Source: Planctomycetota bacterium
GTDB taxonomy: Bacteria; Planctomycetota; UBA11346
NCBI GenBank assembly: GCA_014193115.1
Contig: BJHQ01000001.1
Location: 626,465 to 690,464, forward strand
Length of the DNA stretch: 64,000 nt
Reading direction: 5' to 3'
Shown piece by piece: positions 1 to 9,356 of this stretch; the first letter of the stretch is position 1; every line of letters starts with the position of its first letter. Under the pieces are notes generated by a model. It searched no databases and was not told where the DNA came from. It saw only the letters and a program-made list of their open reading frames with translations. A program made the translations under genes and the position numbers.

Positions 1-783
1 GGCGCCGAACGGCCACGGGCCGCGGTGATGTCGCAGCGCAGTCCATTGCCCGCAGATCTGCCACTGGTCCATCTCCGGGCTGGCGAAGATGCCAAACAGA
101 TCCCGTCCGGGGCGCTGGTCCTGCTCCGCCTCGGGATGGACGATCCGGCGGAGTTCCTGCGCACGACCCTGCCGGCGTTGCCCGAGGGCGTGGTGCTCGG
201 CATCGCCGAACCGGGATTGCTCGGCGAAGTGCGGGCTTATCGCTTGTTGGCGGCGGTGGCCGAGGAACAGTTCGTGGCGGCGGAAGCCCAAGCCCCTGGC
301 AGCGGGCACCGTCCAGCGATTTGCCTCGCGTTGCCATTCCTCGCCGACGATCTGGCGATCGCGGCGGTGGCCGGGTCGCTGCTCATCGACGGCATCGGCG
401 ATGCCCTGTATCTGCCCGCCGCCCGGGATCCGCGGGCGCTTTCATTTACATTACTCCAGTCGGTGAAGGCCCGGGTCACCCGCGCCGATTACGTCGCCTG
501 TCCGTCCTGCGGCCGGACCCAGTTCGACCTGTTCGAGGTGACCCAGCAGATTCGCGCCGTCACCGGCCATCTCGATGGCGTGACCATCGCGATCATGGGC
601 TGCATCGTGAATGGACCCGGCGAAATGGCTGATGCCGACTTCGGTTATGTCGGCTCGGGGCCGGGCAAGATCGATCTGTATCGCGGGAAAACCGTGGTCA
701 GGCGCAATCTGCCCGAAGCCATCGCCCGCACCGAATTGATCGTGTTGATCAAGGAATCCGGGCGTTGGCGGGAGCCGGTCTGA
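1..783 (+). CDS. ispG: IspG (GcpE), 4-hydroxy-3-methylbut-2-enyl diphosphate synthase, C-terminal part
   Basis: The frame is open from the window edge, so the N-terminus is missing; a GTG at 25 is probably internal. IspG uses a [4Fe-4S] cluster to convert methylerythritol cyclodiphosphate to HMBPP, the penultimate step of the MEP isoprenoid pathway in the cytosol. The C-terminal iron-sulfur domain is clear. Counting from base 1, the cluster ligands are Cys167 and Cys170 in ACPSCGR, Cys201 in MGCIVNGPGE and Glu208. The roughly 100 residues before these motifs resemble the extra domain of the long three-domain IspG form found in plants, Chlamydiae and PVC-type bacteria rather than the short E. 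coli form. The assignment to the long form is an inference because the TIM barrel lies outside the window. Confidence 0.93.
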   Translation, partial: GAERPRAAVMSQRSPLPADLPLVHLRAGEDAKQIPSGALVLLRLGMDDPAEFLRTTLPALPEGVVLGIAEPGLLGEVRAYRLLAAVAEEQFVAAEAQAPGSGHRPAICLALPFLADDLAIAAVAGSLLIDGIGDALYLPAARDPRALSFTLLQSVKARVTRADYVACPSCGRTQFDLFEVTQQIRAVTGHLDGVTIAIMGCIVNGPGEMADADFGYVGSGPGKIDLYRGKTVVRRNLPEAIARTELIVLIKESGRWREPV

Positions 784-854
784 TCCGGACGACCCAGCGG
801 GCAGCTCCGCAACCAGCGGATCAACGGATTGCCCTTCTGGAGTATGATTTGTCC

Positions 855-1775
855 ATGTCGCACACCTTTGTCCGTCTGGCCGCTGTCTGGATGGCCGGAC
901 TCACCGCCCTTGCCGCAGCCACCAGTGAGCCACCGCCGGGCGGGATCAATGCGGCGCCGCCGGTCGCTCCAGCGTTGCACTCCCTGCCCTGGGCTGAGCT
1001 GGCCTGCGGTCCGGGTTCAGTGCGGGTGCCGAGCGGTTCGTGGTCCGGCACCAGCGACGGCGGCAAGCTGCTTCCTGCGCCGATCGGCGCTTTCCGCCTG
1101 GGCTCCGGCGCGTGGTGCGGCGCCGGCTATATCGAGACCTATGCCCGGTGCGTCTCCTTCACCGCAGCGGTCACCCAGGTCGCCGCGGAATTGACCTACC
1201 GGTTTGACGATGGGGCGACCTGGACAGCGCGCCTGGCCGTTGTCGGCAACCGGCTGCGGATCGACGAGCAATCGACCCTTGGACCGCGCGACCGCTGGGT
1301 GTTCGACGCCGCTCCAGGCTGGTCGCCGGCGGCCGGTGCGATCTTCACCGCTGCTGCCGCCAAGTGCAGATTCCTGACCTTGCCCTGCCACTACGACCGC
1401 ATGGAAGGGCTGGTGCTGCCGAGTGGGGCAGCCGCGGGTTTCGCCGGGCTGGCGGTGATCGGCGTCGATCGTCCGGAAATGCTGCTGTTCAGCGTCGATC
1501 CTGGCGATGGCCCAGGGGTCGAGCTGTGGCAACACCGTCAACTCGGCGCCGAGACCGGCAGCCGGCAATCCCTCGGTCCCGACACCAAGTCGGATGGGGT
1601 CAACGATCCGCGCACCGCCGATCTGGTCGGCCCGTCGCTGTGGTCCGGCCACGTGACCGTAGAGTTCCGCCTGATGTCCGGAAAGCGGACCAGCTGGCTC
1701 AGCATTGCCGCCAAGCCAGCGGAACGGGCGGACTTGCCCGCCGCGATCGCCCAAGCCGTGGGAGCCAAGCCATGA
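855..1775 (+). CDS. Secreted protein of unknown function, partner of the heparinase-like gene
   Basis: I do not recognise this 306-residue protein. The ATG at 855 is preferred over upstream starts because it opens a good signal peptide: MSHTFVRLAAVW, a hydrophobic stretch, then an Ala-rich cleavage region near residues 20-25. The rest is rich in Trp, Gly and Asp and predicted beta strands, as in jelly-roll carbohydrate-active or carbohydrate-binding proteins. Its stop overlaps the ATG of the heparinase-like gene (ATGA), so the two are probably translationally coupled and may act together on an extracellular polysaccharide. The functional link is inferred from position only. Confidence 0.8.
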   Translation: MSHTFVRLAAVWMAGLTALAAATSEPPPGGINAAPPVAPALHSLPWAELACGPGSVRVPSGSWSGTSDGGKLLPAPIGAFRLGSGAWCGAGYIETYARCVSFTAAVTQVAAELTYRFDDGATWTARLAVVGNRLRIDEQSTLGPRDRWVFDAAPGWSPAAGAIFTAAAAKCRFLTLPCHYDRMEGLVLPSGAAAGFAGLAVIGVDRPEMLLFSVDPGDGPGVELWQHRQLGAETGSRQSLGPDTKSDGVNDPRTADLVGPSLWSGHVTVEFRLMSGKRTSWLSIAAKPAERADLPAAIAQAVGAKP

Positions 1776-4700
1776 CCACCTGTGGTCGCAAGAGTGCCTG
1801 GGAGCGCAGGCTTCAGCCTGCCGAGCCGCGTCGATGGCAGGCTGAAGCCTGCGCCCCCAGATGGGGGCTGTGCATGCTGCTTGCGCTCTCGGCGCAGGCC
1901 GCGGAAATCGGCGAACTGGTGGTCAACAACCATGTTCAGATCGATTGGCAGGACCAACCGGTCTCCACCGATCTCGTCCTGACGCCGGCACGTCCGATCT
2001 CCGGCATTGGCGCGGTCGGCGCGCCGAGCCAGGTCGAAGTCCTCGACGGAACCCCGGCGGCAGCCAGCCGGGTCCGGGTGTGGGCGCTGGTCAGTGTCGC
2101 GCCGCGCGCGCAGATTCGTTTGAAAATCCGCGATGATGTGGTTGCCGGCGCTCCGGCGGGCACCTTTGCCAACCTGCCGATCGAAGAGGTTGGAGGCATT
2201 CCCCTGGTGGAAGCGACCAATGGCAGGTTGCGCGTCCGTCTGCCGCTGGCGAGCGCAGCGCCAGGAACCACCGCCAGCGGCACCTGGGTTCCGCCGACGC
2301 CGCGCTCCGCCTTCCTGGTCCCTGGACCGGCCCTGCCGGTGACAGCGACGTGGAGCGGACCGGACTGGATCGACAGCCGCCAGCGGATCAGCGCCATCGA
2401 GTGGCAGGCGGAATCCGGTCCCGTGTACCTGCGCTGGAAGCTGACGTATCGCACCGATGCAGGGAAAAGCTGGGTGGCCGAGGCGCGGCTGACCGCCAAG
2501 TCCGATTTTGTCGTGCTCAGCGAAGCCTGCGGTTTTGGCGACGACAGCCGCTGGATCATCGACCTCGGCGGGCTGGGTGCGAACCGCTTCCATTTCGCCA
2601 CCGACGCCAAGTTCAACCGGTGGAGCGAGATCACTCCGTCGTCGTCTTCAGCCGATGAAGGCCAAGGCGGAGAGAACGATTTCATCAGCGTGCCCGGCTC
2701 GAAATGCCTGACCCGGATGACCATCTGGTCGCAATTCAACTACATCCGCGGCAAGCAGGAGGCCCTGGGCGTGTGGGCGGCGCCGCCGGAGCCGCCGACA
2801 GCGCCGGCCACCGCAGCGTCAGCAACCGCAGCATCGGCGACCACTGCCGAAGTCATCGCCGCATCGCCGTCCGCGCCAGCTGCTGACACGACAGCTCCCT
2901 CGCCGGTCATCGGCGGTTTCATCGTCCGTCCCGATCGCTGGACCCGGGCCAAGCTGAATCACGTCGCCCTGTGGAAACGGCCGCAGGTCGGCGGTGACCG
3001 GGTGAGCCGCGGCGTGGTCGGCCTGCCCGGGGCGGCGCCGCGCCTGGCCTACGAAGCGACTTTGATCGACGGCCACCGCGAATGGGCGTTGTACGCCAAG
3101 CCGAGCACCGGGCCGAGCAAGGACCCGTGGTACGTCACCCAACATATCCGTTATGGCATCTGGCCGCTCGATCGGTTGAACCGCCTGGTCCTGGCGTGGA
3201 ATGCCGATGGTTCACCGGTGGCGCCTGAACACGCCAAGCCCACCGCCGAGGCCGGTCCGTTCATCAAGCACGTGGCGTCGGTCCTGCTCGACACCAAAGG
3301 ACGCTGCGGTCTCCAGCATTTCAACGGATCGAACCCGTCGATGCGCGGTGGCTACGCCAAATCCGCCGCCGCGGTGGCGGCGTGGGCGGCGGCGAATCCC
3401 ACCCAGCGCTCCGCCGCCGATCTGCAGGCCAGCGGCAAGCTGACCGCGATGATGGCCGAGCCGGCCCTGGCGGCGGCGCTGGCGATGGACGACAGCGCCT
3501 ACCCTGGTGAGCGGGCGACTTTGCCGTGGAGCGACCCGGAGGCCCTGAATCCGTTTTACCAGGGCATGGAGAACATGAATTTCAACGTCGATCGCTACGA
3601 ATCGGTCCTGAAGGCCGGCGAAGCCCTCGAAGCCCTCGGCTGTCCGACGGCGCCGGAAATCTTCGCCGATGTCCGTCGCGAGTTCGAATGCCAGCTCGTC
3701 CGGTATGTCTATCCGCGCAGCGGGTTGTGGGAGGAAAGCCACAACTACGCCGGCAGCGCCCTCAGCGCCAGCGACAAGGTCGGCACGGCCATCGGTCCGC
3801 GGGTGGGTGTCGACTACAACCGCGATCCCCGGGTGCTGAATCTGCACCGGGTCTGGACCACGATCCTCTCGCCCAAGGATCCCGCGTTCGGCGGCCGCCG
3901 CATCGTCCCGCCGATCGGCGACCACGGATTGGGCGTGGGCGAACACGTCCCGCGCCTGACCGCAGCGGCGAAGCGGTTCCAGGCGACCGGTGACCCGGCG
4001 GCTCTGGTCGTCGCCGGCGAACTCGCCTGGTCGATGGCCGATCGCGGGTACACGGTTCCTGACGGGGTCGCACCGATCGCTCCGAAACTGCCCAGCCGAT
4101 GGATCGAAGGCTATGGCACGACTTTGCGCTCGGGGGTCGGCACTGCGGATGAATCCTATGTCATTGTCCGGGCCGGGATGAGCTGGGGCCACCACCATCA
4201 GGACAAAGGATCGCTGTGGGTGTGGTTGAATGGGATCCATTTCCTCGGCGATGCCGCCTGGGGCGGACCGCCCGGCGAACATTACTGGAATCCCTATAAA
4301 CAAGGGCCCGCCGGTCATTCGACCTTGGAATTGGTCGGCGTGAACAATTGGCCATTGCCCTGCAAATATCCGACGCCCTGGATCGCCGACGACTGGTTCG
4401 GCGCGGGCGCCGACTGGACCCTCGCCCGTTGCCGGTATCCCTACAATCCTGAGCCCGATGCCAGTGCCGGCACACCGCCGGCGCTGGTCAATGGATTCGA
4501 CCGCCACGTGCTGTTCATCCATCCGGATCTGATCGTGGTCCGCGATGCCGTGGAGTCGCCCTGCGCGACGATCTGGCATGTGAATTCCCTGCAAGGTCCG
4601 CGGACCACCGTGACCGGAGCCCAGGCCACCCTGGCGAGTCCCCAGGGGCTGACTGGCGACCTCGCCATCCTGCATCCTGCCGGAGCCGTCCTCGACCTGA

Positions 4701-5122
4701 TCCCGACCCATGAACGCGACATGGATGATCGGCCTGGCACCGCTCCGCATCTGCCGTTCGGTTCAGCGACGACGCCGATGTGGACCGTGCCCAAGGACAA
4801 CCCAGGTCCGCCGGCGCCAGAGATCGACACCCGCACGGTCAATCTCGAATGGAAGATGCCATTGGGATCCTCAGCGACCTGGTTCCTGGGTGCGCGCAAG
4901 GCCGATCACCCGGCGGTGCGCGGTGAGGTCCTCGACGGCGTCGGCCGGGTCGTGCGCCTGAGCCATCCCGACGGCCGGGTGGTCACCGCATTTCTTGGCG
5001 AACGCGATTTCACCTGGACCGGCGACGGCATCACCTTCGCCGGACGGACTGGAGCCGTGGTGCGTTCAGCAGCTGGCGTGACCGTCCACCGCATCCGCTG
5101 CGAGCGGCTGGACGCGAAGTGA
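1772..5122 (+). CDS. Secreted heparinase II/III-like polysaccharide lyase
   Basis: This is a 1116-residue exported protein. The central part (about residues 470-780) looks like the alpha/alpha-toroid of heparinase II/III-type lyases. The C-terminal half carries the beta-sandwich signature, with HHHQDKGS at residues 807-814 followed by a Gly/Trp-rich stretch; His and nearby residues form the metal or catalytic site in this family. Residues of about 330-380 are an Ala/Pro/Thr/Ser linker. Such enzymes cleave uronic-acid-containing polysaccharides by beta-elimination; the substrate cannot be read from sequence. The start at 1772 overlaps the upstream stop. The signal peptide is odd: its n-region contains a 63-nt palindromic repeat (1798-1860), and an alternative ATG at 1874 lies just after it, right before the hydrophobic core. 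Confidence 0.85.
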   Translation: MTTCGRKSAWERRLQPAEPRRWQAEACAPRWGLCMLLALSAQAAEIGELVVNNHVQIDWQDQPVSTDLVLTPARPISGIGAVGAPSQVEVLDGTPAAASRVRVWALVSVAPRAQIRLKIRDDVVAGAPAGTFANLPIEEVGGIPLVEATNGRLRVRLPLASAAPGTTASGTWVPPTPRSAFLVPGPALPVTATWSGPDWIDSRQRISAIEWQAESGPVYLRWKLTYRTDAGKSWVAEARLTAKSDFVVLSEACGFGDDSRWIIDLGGLGANRFHFATDAKFNRWSEITPSSSSADEGQGGENDFISVPGSKCLTRMTIWSQFNYIRGKQEALGVWAAPPEPPTAPATAASATAASATTAEVIAASPSAPAADTTAPSPVIGGFIVRPDRWTRAKLNHVALWKRPQVGGDRVSRGVVGLPGAAPRLAYEATLIDGHREWALYAKPSTGPSKDPWYVTQHIRYGIWPLDRLNRLVLAWNADGSPVAPEHAKPTAEAGPFIKHVASVLLDTKGRCGLQHFNGSNPSMRGGYAKSAAAVAAWAAANPTQRSAADLQASGKLTAMMAEPALAAALAMDDSAYPGERATLPWSDPEALNPFYQGMENMNFNVDRYESVLKAGEALEALGCPTAPEIFADVRREFECQLVRYVYPRSGLWEESHNYAGSALSASDKVGTAIGPRVGVDYNRDPRVLNLHRVWTTILSPKDPAFGGRRIVPPIGDHGLGVGEHVPRLTAAAKRFQATGDPAALVVAGELAWSMADRGYTVPDGVAPIAPKLPSRWIEGYGTTLRSGVGTADESYVIVRAGMSWGHHHQDKGSLWVWLNGIHFLGDAAWGGPPGEHYWNPYKQGPAGHSTLELVGVNNWPLPCKYPTPWIADDWFGAGADWTLARCRYPYNPEPDASAGTPPALVNGFDRHVLFIHPDLIVVRDAVESPCATIWHVNSLQGPRTTVTGAQATLASPQGLTGDLAILHPAGAVLDLIPTHERDMDDRPGTAPHLPFGSATTPMWTVPKDNPGPPAPEIDTRTVNLEWKMPLGSSATWFLGARKADHPAVRGEVLDGVGRVVRLSHPDGRVVTAFLGERDFTWTGDGITFAGRTGAVVRSAAGVTVHRIRCERLDAK
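1798..1860. repeat. 63-nt palindromic element inside the 5' end of the heparinase-like gene
   Basis: The two arms are near-perfect inverted repeats. The left arm starts CTGGGAGCGCAGGCTTCAGC and the right arm ends GCAGGCTGAAGCCTGCGCCC followed by CCAG. A second copy of exactly the same length lies at 43681-43743 with the same arms and a different loop. Because 63 is a multiple of three, the copy here adds 21 codons to the n-region of the signal peptide without breaking the frame. Confidence 0.85.
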
Positions 5123-5136
5123 CCAGCCGCAGGCTG

Positions 5137-5211
5137 TGCGGGTGTTCACCCGCAGGTCGGAGCGGGCATGCGCCAAAGGCGACCAGCACCTCGTCGCGAT
5201 CGGCGACGAGG
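5137..5211. terminator. Two hairpins between convergent genes
   Basis: A hairpin with arms TGCGGGT and ACCCGCA lies at 5137-5154. A second with arms CCTCGTCGC and GCGACGAGG and a 5-base loop lies at 5189-5211. They sit between the ends of the heparinase-like gene (+) and the STAS gene (-). Neither is followed by a T run, so they may be transcript-end structures rather than classical intrinsic terminators. Confidence 0.4.
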
Positions 5212-5236
5212 ATGGACGCATAGCCCCGTTGCTAGT

Positions 5237-5566
5237 TCAGGATGGCTGCCCGCGCACCGCCGCTTGGGCAGCCGCGCGGTCGTGGTCGAGGGTGAACAGC
5301 CGTTCCAGGCGCAGGATGCGGAAGACGGCTCGGACCGGCTCTTTGAGGTTGCTCAGGGCCAACCGCCCACCGGCGGCGGAGACCTTCTTCTGCACTGAGA
5401 TCAAGGCGGCGATGTTGAGCGAGTTGAGGAAATCCACCTGGGCGAGGTCCACCACCACTGCTTTGTGGCCGGCAGTCACATGCGGTTCGATCGCCGGCCA
5501 CAACTGACCGCAATCTTCGCCGAGCACGACTGCCACCACCACGCCGTCGTGAGTCGAAATCTGCAT
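5237..5566 (-). CDS. STAS-domain protein, anti-sigma factor antagonist type
   Basis: This is a 109-residue single-domain protein. The ATG at 5566 is preferred because AAAGGATC stands eight bases upstream; an in-frame extension to 5680 has no such site and lacks family character. The region VVVDLAQVDFLNSLNIAAL is the STAS core. Ser49 occupies the position phosphorylated by anti-sigma kinases in SpoIIAA/RsbV, although the usual Ser-Ser-Gly context is replaced by Asn-Ser-Leu-Asn. No kinase, phosphatase or sigma gene is adjacent, so it may serve a partner-switch encoded elsewhere. Confidence 0.8.
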   Translation of the reverse strand: MQISTHDGVVVAVVLGEDCGQLWPAIEPHVTAGHKAVVVDLAQVDFLNSLNIAALISVQKKVSAAGGRLALSNLKEPVRAVFRILRLERLFTLDHDRAAAQAAVRGQPS

Positions 5567-5673
5567 GTTGAGATCCTTTGCTTGGAGAAGGTGGGCCACA
5601 GAGCGCGGACGGTCAAGGCGTGAACCCGTCGGTTGCCCTCCGTTGGGCACCGATGAGAGGAGATCGGTATGTC

Positions 5674-5701
5674 TTGACAAAAGTAAACGAATGTTTATTT
5701 A
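5674..5701 (+). promoter_or_regulatory. Sigma-70-type promoter candidate for the aas-like gene
   Basis: A perfect TTGACA (5674-5679) is followed after 16 bases by TATTTA (5696-5701) in a conspicuously AT-rich island within GC-rich DNA. The ATG at 5723 is about 21 bases further on, with AGGAG between. The sequence also lies upstream of the divergent STAS gene. Confidence 0.5.
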
Positions 5702-5722
5702 TGGCGCCAGGAGCTTGCAGCC

Positions 5723-8700
5723 ATGTCATCCGCCCGCGCCGTCATCGGCGATGGTCTTCTGACCGTCGTGCCCCAGCATCCGCCTGCCATGCCCGACCTT
5801 GCCAGAGGCGCGTTGCCGACCTCATCCGCGCCGCCCAACCGCCTCGGCGCCCATCTGACCGCGGCGTTCTGCGGCGCGTTCACCGACAACTTGTTTCGTG
5901 GCGTGGTCGCCGGGATGCTGATGATCCTGGCCGAGCAGCAGCTGGGGAAAACCGGTGAAGGGTTGCTTGCCGGAACCCGCTACGGGGTGTTCGCCGGACT
6001 GGCCTTCCTGATCCCGATGGTGCTGTTCGCGCCGTTGGCTGGCGCCCTCGGCGATCGCCTGGCCAAGCATCAGCTGCTGCGCTGGGTGAGATTGCTCGAC
6101 CTGCCGGTGGTGCTGATCGGGGTCGCCGGTTTGTGGTTGGGCAGCTTGCCGCTGCTGCTCACCTGCCTCGCTCTGCTCGGCACCGCTGCCACCATTTTTG
6201 CCACGGTGAAATACTCGGCCCTGGCCGAGCTGGTGCCGGCGGAGCGGTTGACCACGGCCAACGCGGTGCTCCAAGCGGTATCGACCGTGGCCATCCTGTT
6301 CGGCTTCGCCTGCGCCGGGTTGGCCGACCAGGTCGTGATGGACAAGCTCGGACTCGATCTGCCTCCAGCTCTGGTGGTGCTGGTCATCGCCAGCCTCGCC
6401 ACCGTGGTCGGCATCGTTGCGGCCTGGCGGATTCCGGTGCTCGTTCCCCAGGCGCCAACCACGCCAATTCGCTGGTGGGACCTGCCCGGCAACCTGGCGG
6501 CGCTGAAGGGTGAGGTCTTGGCCCCGGCCATTGGCCTCGCCGGTTTCTGGGGCTTGGGATTGGCCGCCCACCTGATGATCGCCCCGGTGGCTCATTTCGC
6601 ATTCGGCCTGCATCTGCTCGGCCAGTCGGCGCTGAGCGTCACCTTGGCCATCGGTATCGTCGCTGGAGCGCTGACCGCGCCGCGGTTGATGCACCGGGCA
6701 TGGCCGGCGGGCCTGCCCTTGGCCGGCGTGCTGATCGCGGCTGTCGCGCTGATTTGGGCCGGAATCGAAGCCAGCGCCGCGCTCCACCGCCCGGCGGGCA
6801 GCGATGCGCCATCGGCAGTGTGGTTCGGAATTTTGCTGTTCGTCGTCGGATTCGGCGCCGGCACCTGGGAAATCCCGTTGCAGGTCCTGGTCCAGGAACG
6901 CGCCCCGGCGGCCAGCCGCAATCGGATCCAGGCTGCTGCCAGCGTCCTCGGCTGCATCGCCATGGTCGCTTCCAGCTTCCTCTGCCTCGGACTGATCACG
7001 GCCGGCTGCGACGCCGCTACGATCATCTGGCTGCTCGGCCTCGCCACGTTGGTCTGCGTGTTGGTATCCAGCTGGATCTGGCGCCGGCATCTGGCGGGCT
7101 GGGCGGTACGGGCGGCCTGCGGCGTGTTGTGGCGGATCGAGGTGACCGGCGCTGAGCACGTTCCAGCCACTGGTGGCTGCCTGGTCGCCTGCACCCACCC
7201 CAGCTACGCCGATGGCCAGGTGCTGTCCGCAGCGTTGCCGCGTCCGGCGCGATTCCTGGTCTATCAGAAGTTCATGGACATGCCGGTAGTTGGCTGGCTG
7301 CTGCATTGGGCAGGCGCCATCCGGGTCGCCAGCGATCGGCCGGGCCGGGCGCTGATCGCCGCCCTCGAAGCCGCCTCGGCGGCTGCCAAGGCCGGCGAGG
7401 TGGTCGCCATCTATCCCGAAGGCCAAGTCGCCCGGGCTGGCGGTATCGCCCAGTTCAAAACCGGCATCGAACGCATCGCCACATCGGCCCAGGTGCCGAT
7501 CATCCCGGTGCTGATCAACGGCACCTGGGGCGGACGGTGGAGCCTGGCACCGCGCAAGCGCTGGTGGGATTGGCTGCCGCTGCCGCTGCGCCGGGTGACG
7601 GTCTCGATCGGTCCCGCGTTGCCCTGCACCGCCAGCGCTGCCGAGGTCCGCGCCGCAGTCATCGCCCTTGACTACCAGCAGGCACAGCGCACCGCCGATC
7701 GCGATCATAAGACGTTGGGTGCTGGCGTGCTCGCCCAGGCGAAACGCTCGCCGTTCAGGACCGCGGTCCACGACCTGCGGGGCACGATCCCGCTGTGGAA
7801 ACTTGCTGCGGTGGCCAAGGTCGCCCTGCCCCGGTTCTGCCTGGCCGCTGACGAACGCCGGGTTGGCGTGGTGCTGCCGCCGGGACAAGCCGGAGCGCTG
7901 GTCAATCTCGCCTTGGCCTTGGATGGCCGCACGGCGGTCAACCTCAACCACACCGCCGGCGAGGCCCAGGTCCGCCGGATGTGCGACCTGGCTGGGGTGA
8001 AGACGATCATCAGCGCTGGAATCTATCTGGAAAAAATCGCGCCCGCCGGATCGCCCGCCGGTCCTGGCGGCGCCAAACCGCGGTTCCCCTTGCCAGGCAG
8101 GCTGGTACTCGTCGAAGAAGCATTGGCAGGCCTGTCCACCCTATCGGTACTTTGGCAGGCGGTGCTCAACCTCGTGTTGCCGTGCGCCTGGCGGGACCGC
8201 TCCCGAGCCAATGGCGTTGCCGCCATCGTCTTCAGTAGTGGTTCGACTGGTGATCCGAAGGGCGTGCCGCTGACCCATCGCCAGATCCTGGCCAACAATC
8301 GCGGCGCAGCGCTGGCGCTCGACCTTGATCCCACCCAGCGCGAGGCCCTGCTCACCCCGCTGCCGCTGTTCCATTCCTTCGGCCTGTCCACCGGCATGTG
8401 GCTGCCGCTGTCCTTGGGCATCACCATCATCGCCCATCCCGATCCTACCGACGGCGTGGTCCTCGGTCGTCTCGCCGAGGCCGGAAAAGCCACGTTTTTC
8501 ATTGGTACTGCGACATTCGTCCGTGGCTGGATGCGGCGGATCGAACCGGAGCGGTTCAAGACCCTGCGCTTTGGTGTGGTCGGCGCCGAGAAATGCCCGA
8601 AGGAACTGCGCACCCAATTCGCTGAGCGCTATCACGTGCCGCTGCTCGAAGGCTATGGCTGCACCGAGCTTGGACCGGCGGTGGCGTTCAACCAGCCCGA

Positions 8701-9331
8701 TGTCACTGCGAAGGGCGCCACCGAGACCCGCAGCCGCGACGGCAGCGTCGGCCGGGCACTGCCCGGAATTGAGATTTTCACCATCGATCCTGCCACCCGT
8801 GAGCGCCTTCCTCCCAACACCGAGGGCCTGCTGGTGGTGCGCTCACCAGCTTTGATGTCCGGCTACCTCGACCGCCCCGATCTGACCGCCAAGGCCTTCA
8901 TCAATAACGGCTACGACACCGGCGATATCGGCCGGGTCGATGCCGACGGATTCATCTTCATCACTGGCCGCCTCGCCCGCTTCGCTAAGATCGGCGGCGA
9001 GATGGTGCCGCTCGACCACGTCGAAACCCTGATCTCCGCCGCCGCACTGGCCCTGGCTGGACCGCAGCCGGCGGACACCCCGCCCCACGAGATCGCCGTC
9101 GCCGCCGTGCCCGATGCCGGTCGCGGCGAGCGCCTGGTGATCCTCCACACCGGCCTGGCAATCGACTGGGAGAAAGCCATCGCCTCCTGCACCGAGCTGC
9201 CGCCGTTATGGCGTCCGCGCGCCAAAGACACCTTCAAAATTCCGGCCATGCCGCATCTGGGCACCGGCAAACGCGACCTCGGCGGAGTGAAGAAGCTGGC
9301 CGCCCAAGTCACGGCGCCAGCCACCGCCTAG
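5723..9331 (+). CDS. aas: Aas-like fusion: lysophospholipid carrier, acyltransferase and acyl-ACP/CoA synthetase
   Basis: This 1202-residue membrane protein joins three activities. Residues of about 40-440 form an MFS transporter of the LplT type with 12 hydrophobic segments. Residues of about 460-660 are a PlsC acyltransferase with the HX4D motif at His492/Asp497 and the YPEG motif at 564-567. Residues of about 690-1190 are an AMP-forming ligase with SSGSTGDPKG near residue 838, a GYGCTELGP motif and the YDTGD/GRLARFAKIGGE hinge. In E. coli, LplT imports lysophospholipid and Aas re-acylates it on the inner membrane, so one chain here would flip, activate and acylate. The start has AGGAG nine bases upstream; Met23 is an alternative. 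Confidence 0.88.
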   Translation: MSSARAVIGDGLLTVVPQHPPAMPDLARGALPTSSAPPNRLGAHLTAAFCGAFTDNLFRGVVAGMLMILAEQQLGKTGEGLLAGTRYGVFAGLAFLIPMVLFAPLAGALGDRLAKHQLLRWVRLLDLPVVLIGVAGLWLGSLPLLLTCLALLGTAATIFATVKYSALAELVPAERLTTANAVLQAVSTVAILFGFACAGLADQVVMDKLGLDLPPALVVLVIASLATVVGIVAAWRIPVLVPQAPTTPIRWWDLPGNLAALKGEVLAPAIGLAGFWGLGLAAHLMIAPVAHFAFGLHLLGQSALSVTLAIGIVAGALTAPRLMHRAWPAGLPLAGVLIAAVALIWAGIEASAALHRPAGSDAPSAVWFGILLFVVGFGAGTWEIPLQVLVQERAPAASRNRIQAAASVLGCIAMVASSFLCLGLITAGCDAATIIWLLGLATLVCVLVSSWIWRRHLAGWAVRAACGVLWRIEVTGAEHVPATGGCLVACTHPSYADGQVLSAALPRPARFLVYQKFMDMPVVGWLLHWAGAIRVASDRPGRALIAALEAASAAAKAGEVVAIYPEGQVARAGGIAQFKTGIERIATSAQVPIIPVLINGTWGGRWSLAPRKRWWDWLPLPLRRVTVSIGPALPCTASAAEVRAAVIALDYQQAQRTADRDHKTLGAGVLAQAKRSPFRTAVHDLRGTIPLWKLAAVAKVALPRFCLAADERRVGVVLPPGQAGALVNLALALDGRTAVNLNHTAGEAQVRRMCDLAGVKTIISAGIYLEKIAPAGSPAGPGGAKPRFPLPGRLVLVEEALAGLSTLSVLWQAVLNLVLPCAWRDRSRANGVAAIVFSSGSTGDPKGVPLTHRQILANNRGAALALDLDPTQREALLTPLPLFHSFGLSTGMWLPLSLGITIIAHPDPTDGVVLGRLAEAGKATFFIGTATFVRGWMRRIEPERFKTLRFGVVGAEKCPKELRTQFAERYHVPLLEGYGCTELGPAVAFNQPDVTAKGATETRSRDGSVGRALPGIEIFTIDPATRERLPPNTEGLLVVRSPALMSGYLDRPDLTAKAFINNGYDTGDIGRVDADGFIFITGRLARFAKIGGEMVPLDHVETLISAAALALAGPQPADTPPHEIAVAAVPDAGRGERLVILHTGLAIDWEKAIASCTELPPLWRPRAKDTFKIPAMPHLGTGKRDLGGVKKLAAQVTAPATA

Positions 9332-9356
9332 TCCACGCCATCTAAGCACCAGCGAA

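Noticed and set aside
3212-4750. A 512-codon frame on the minus strand opposite the heparinase-like gene
   Set aside because: The plus-strand protein has clear lyase motifs; the minus-strand product is a shadow with no recognisable domain.
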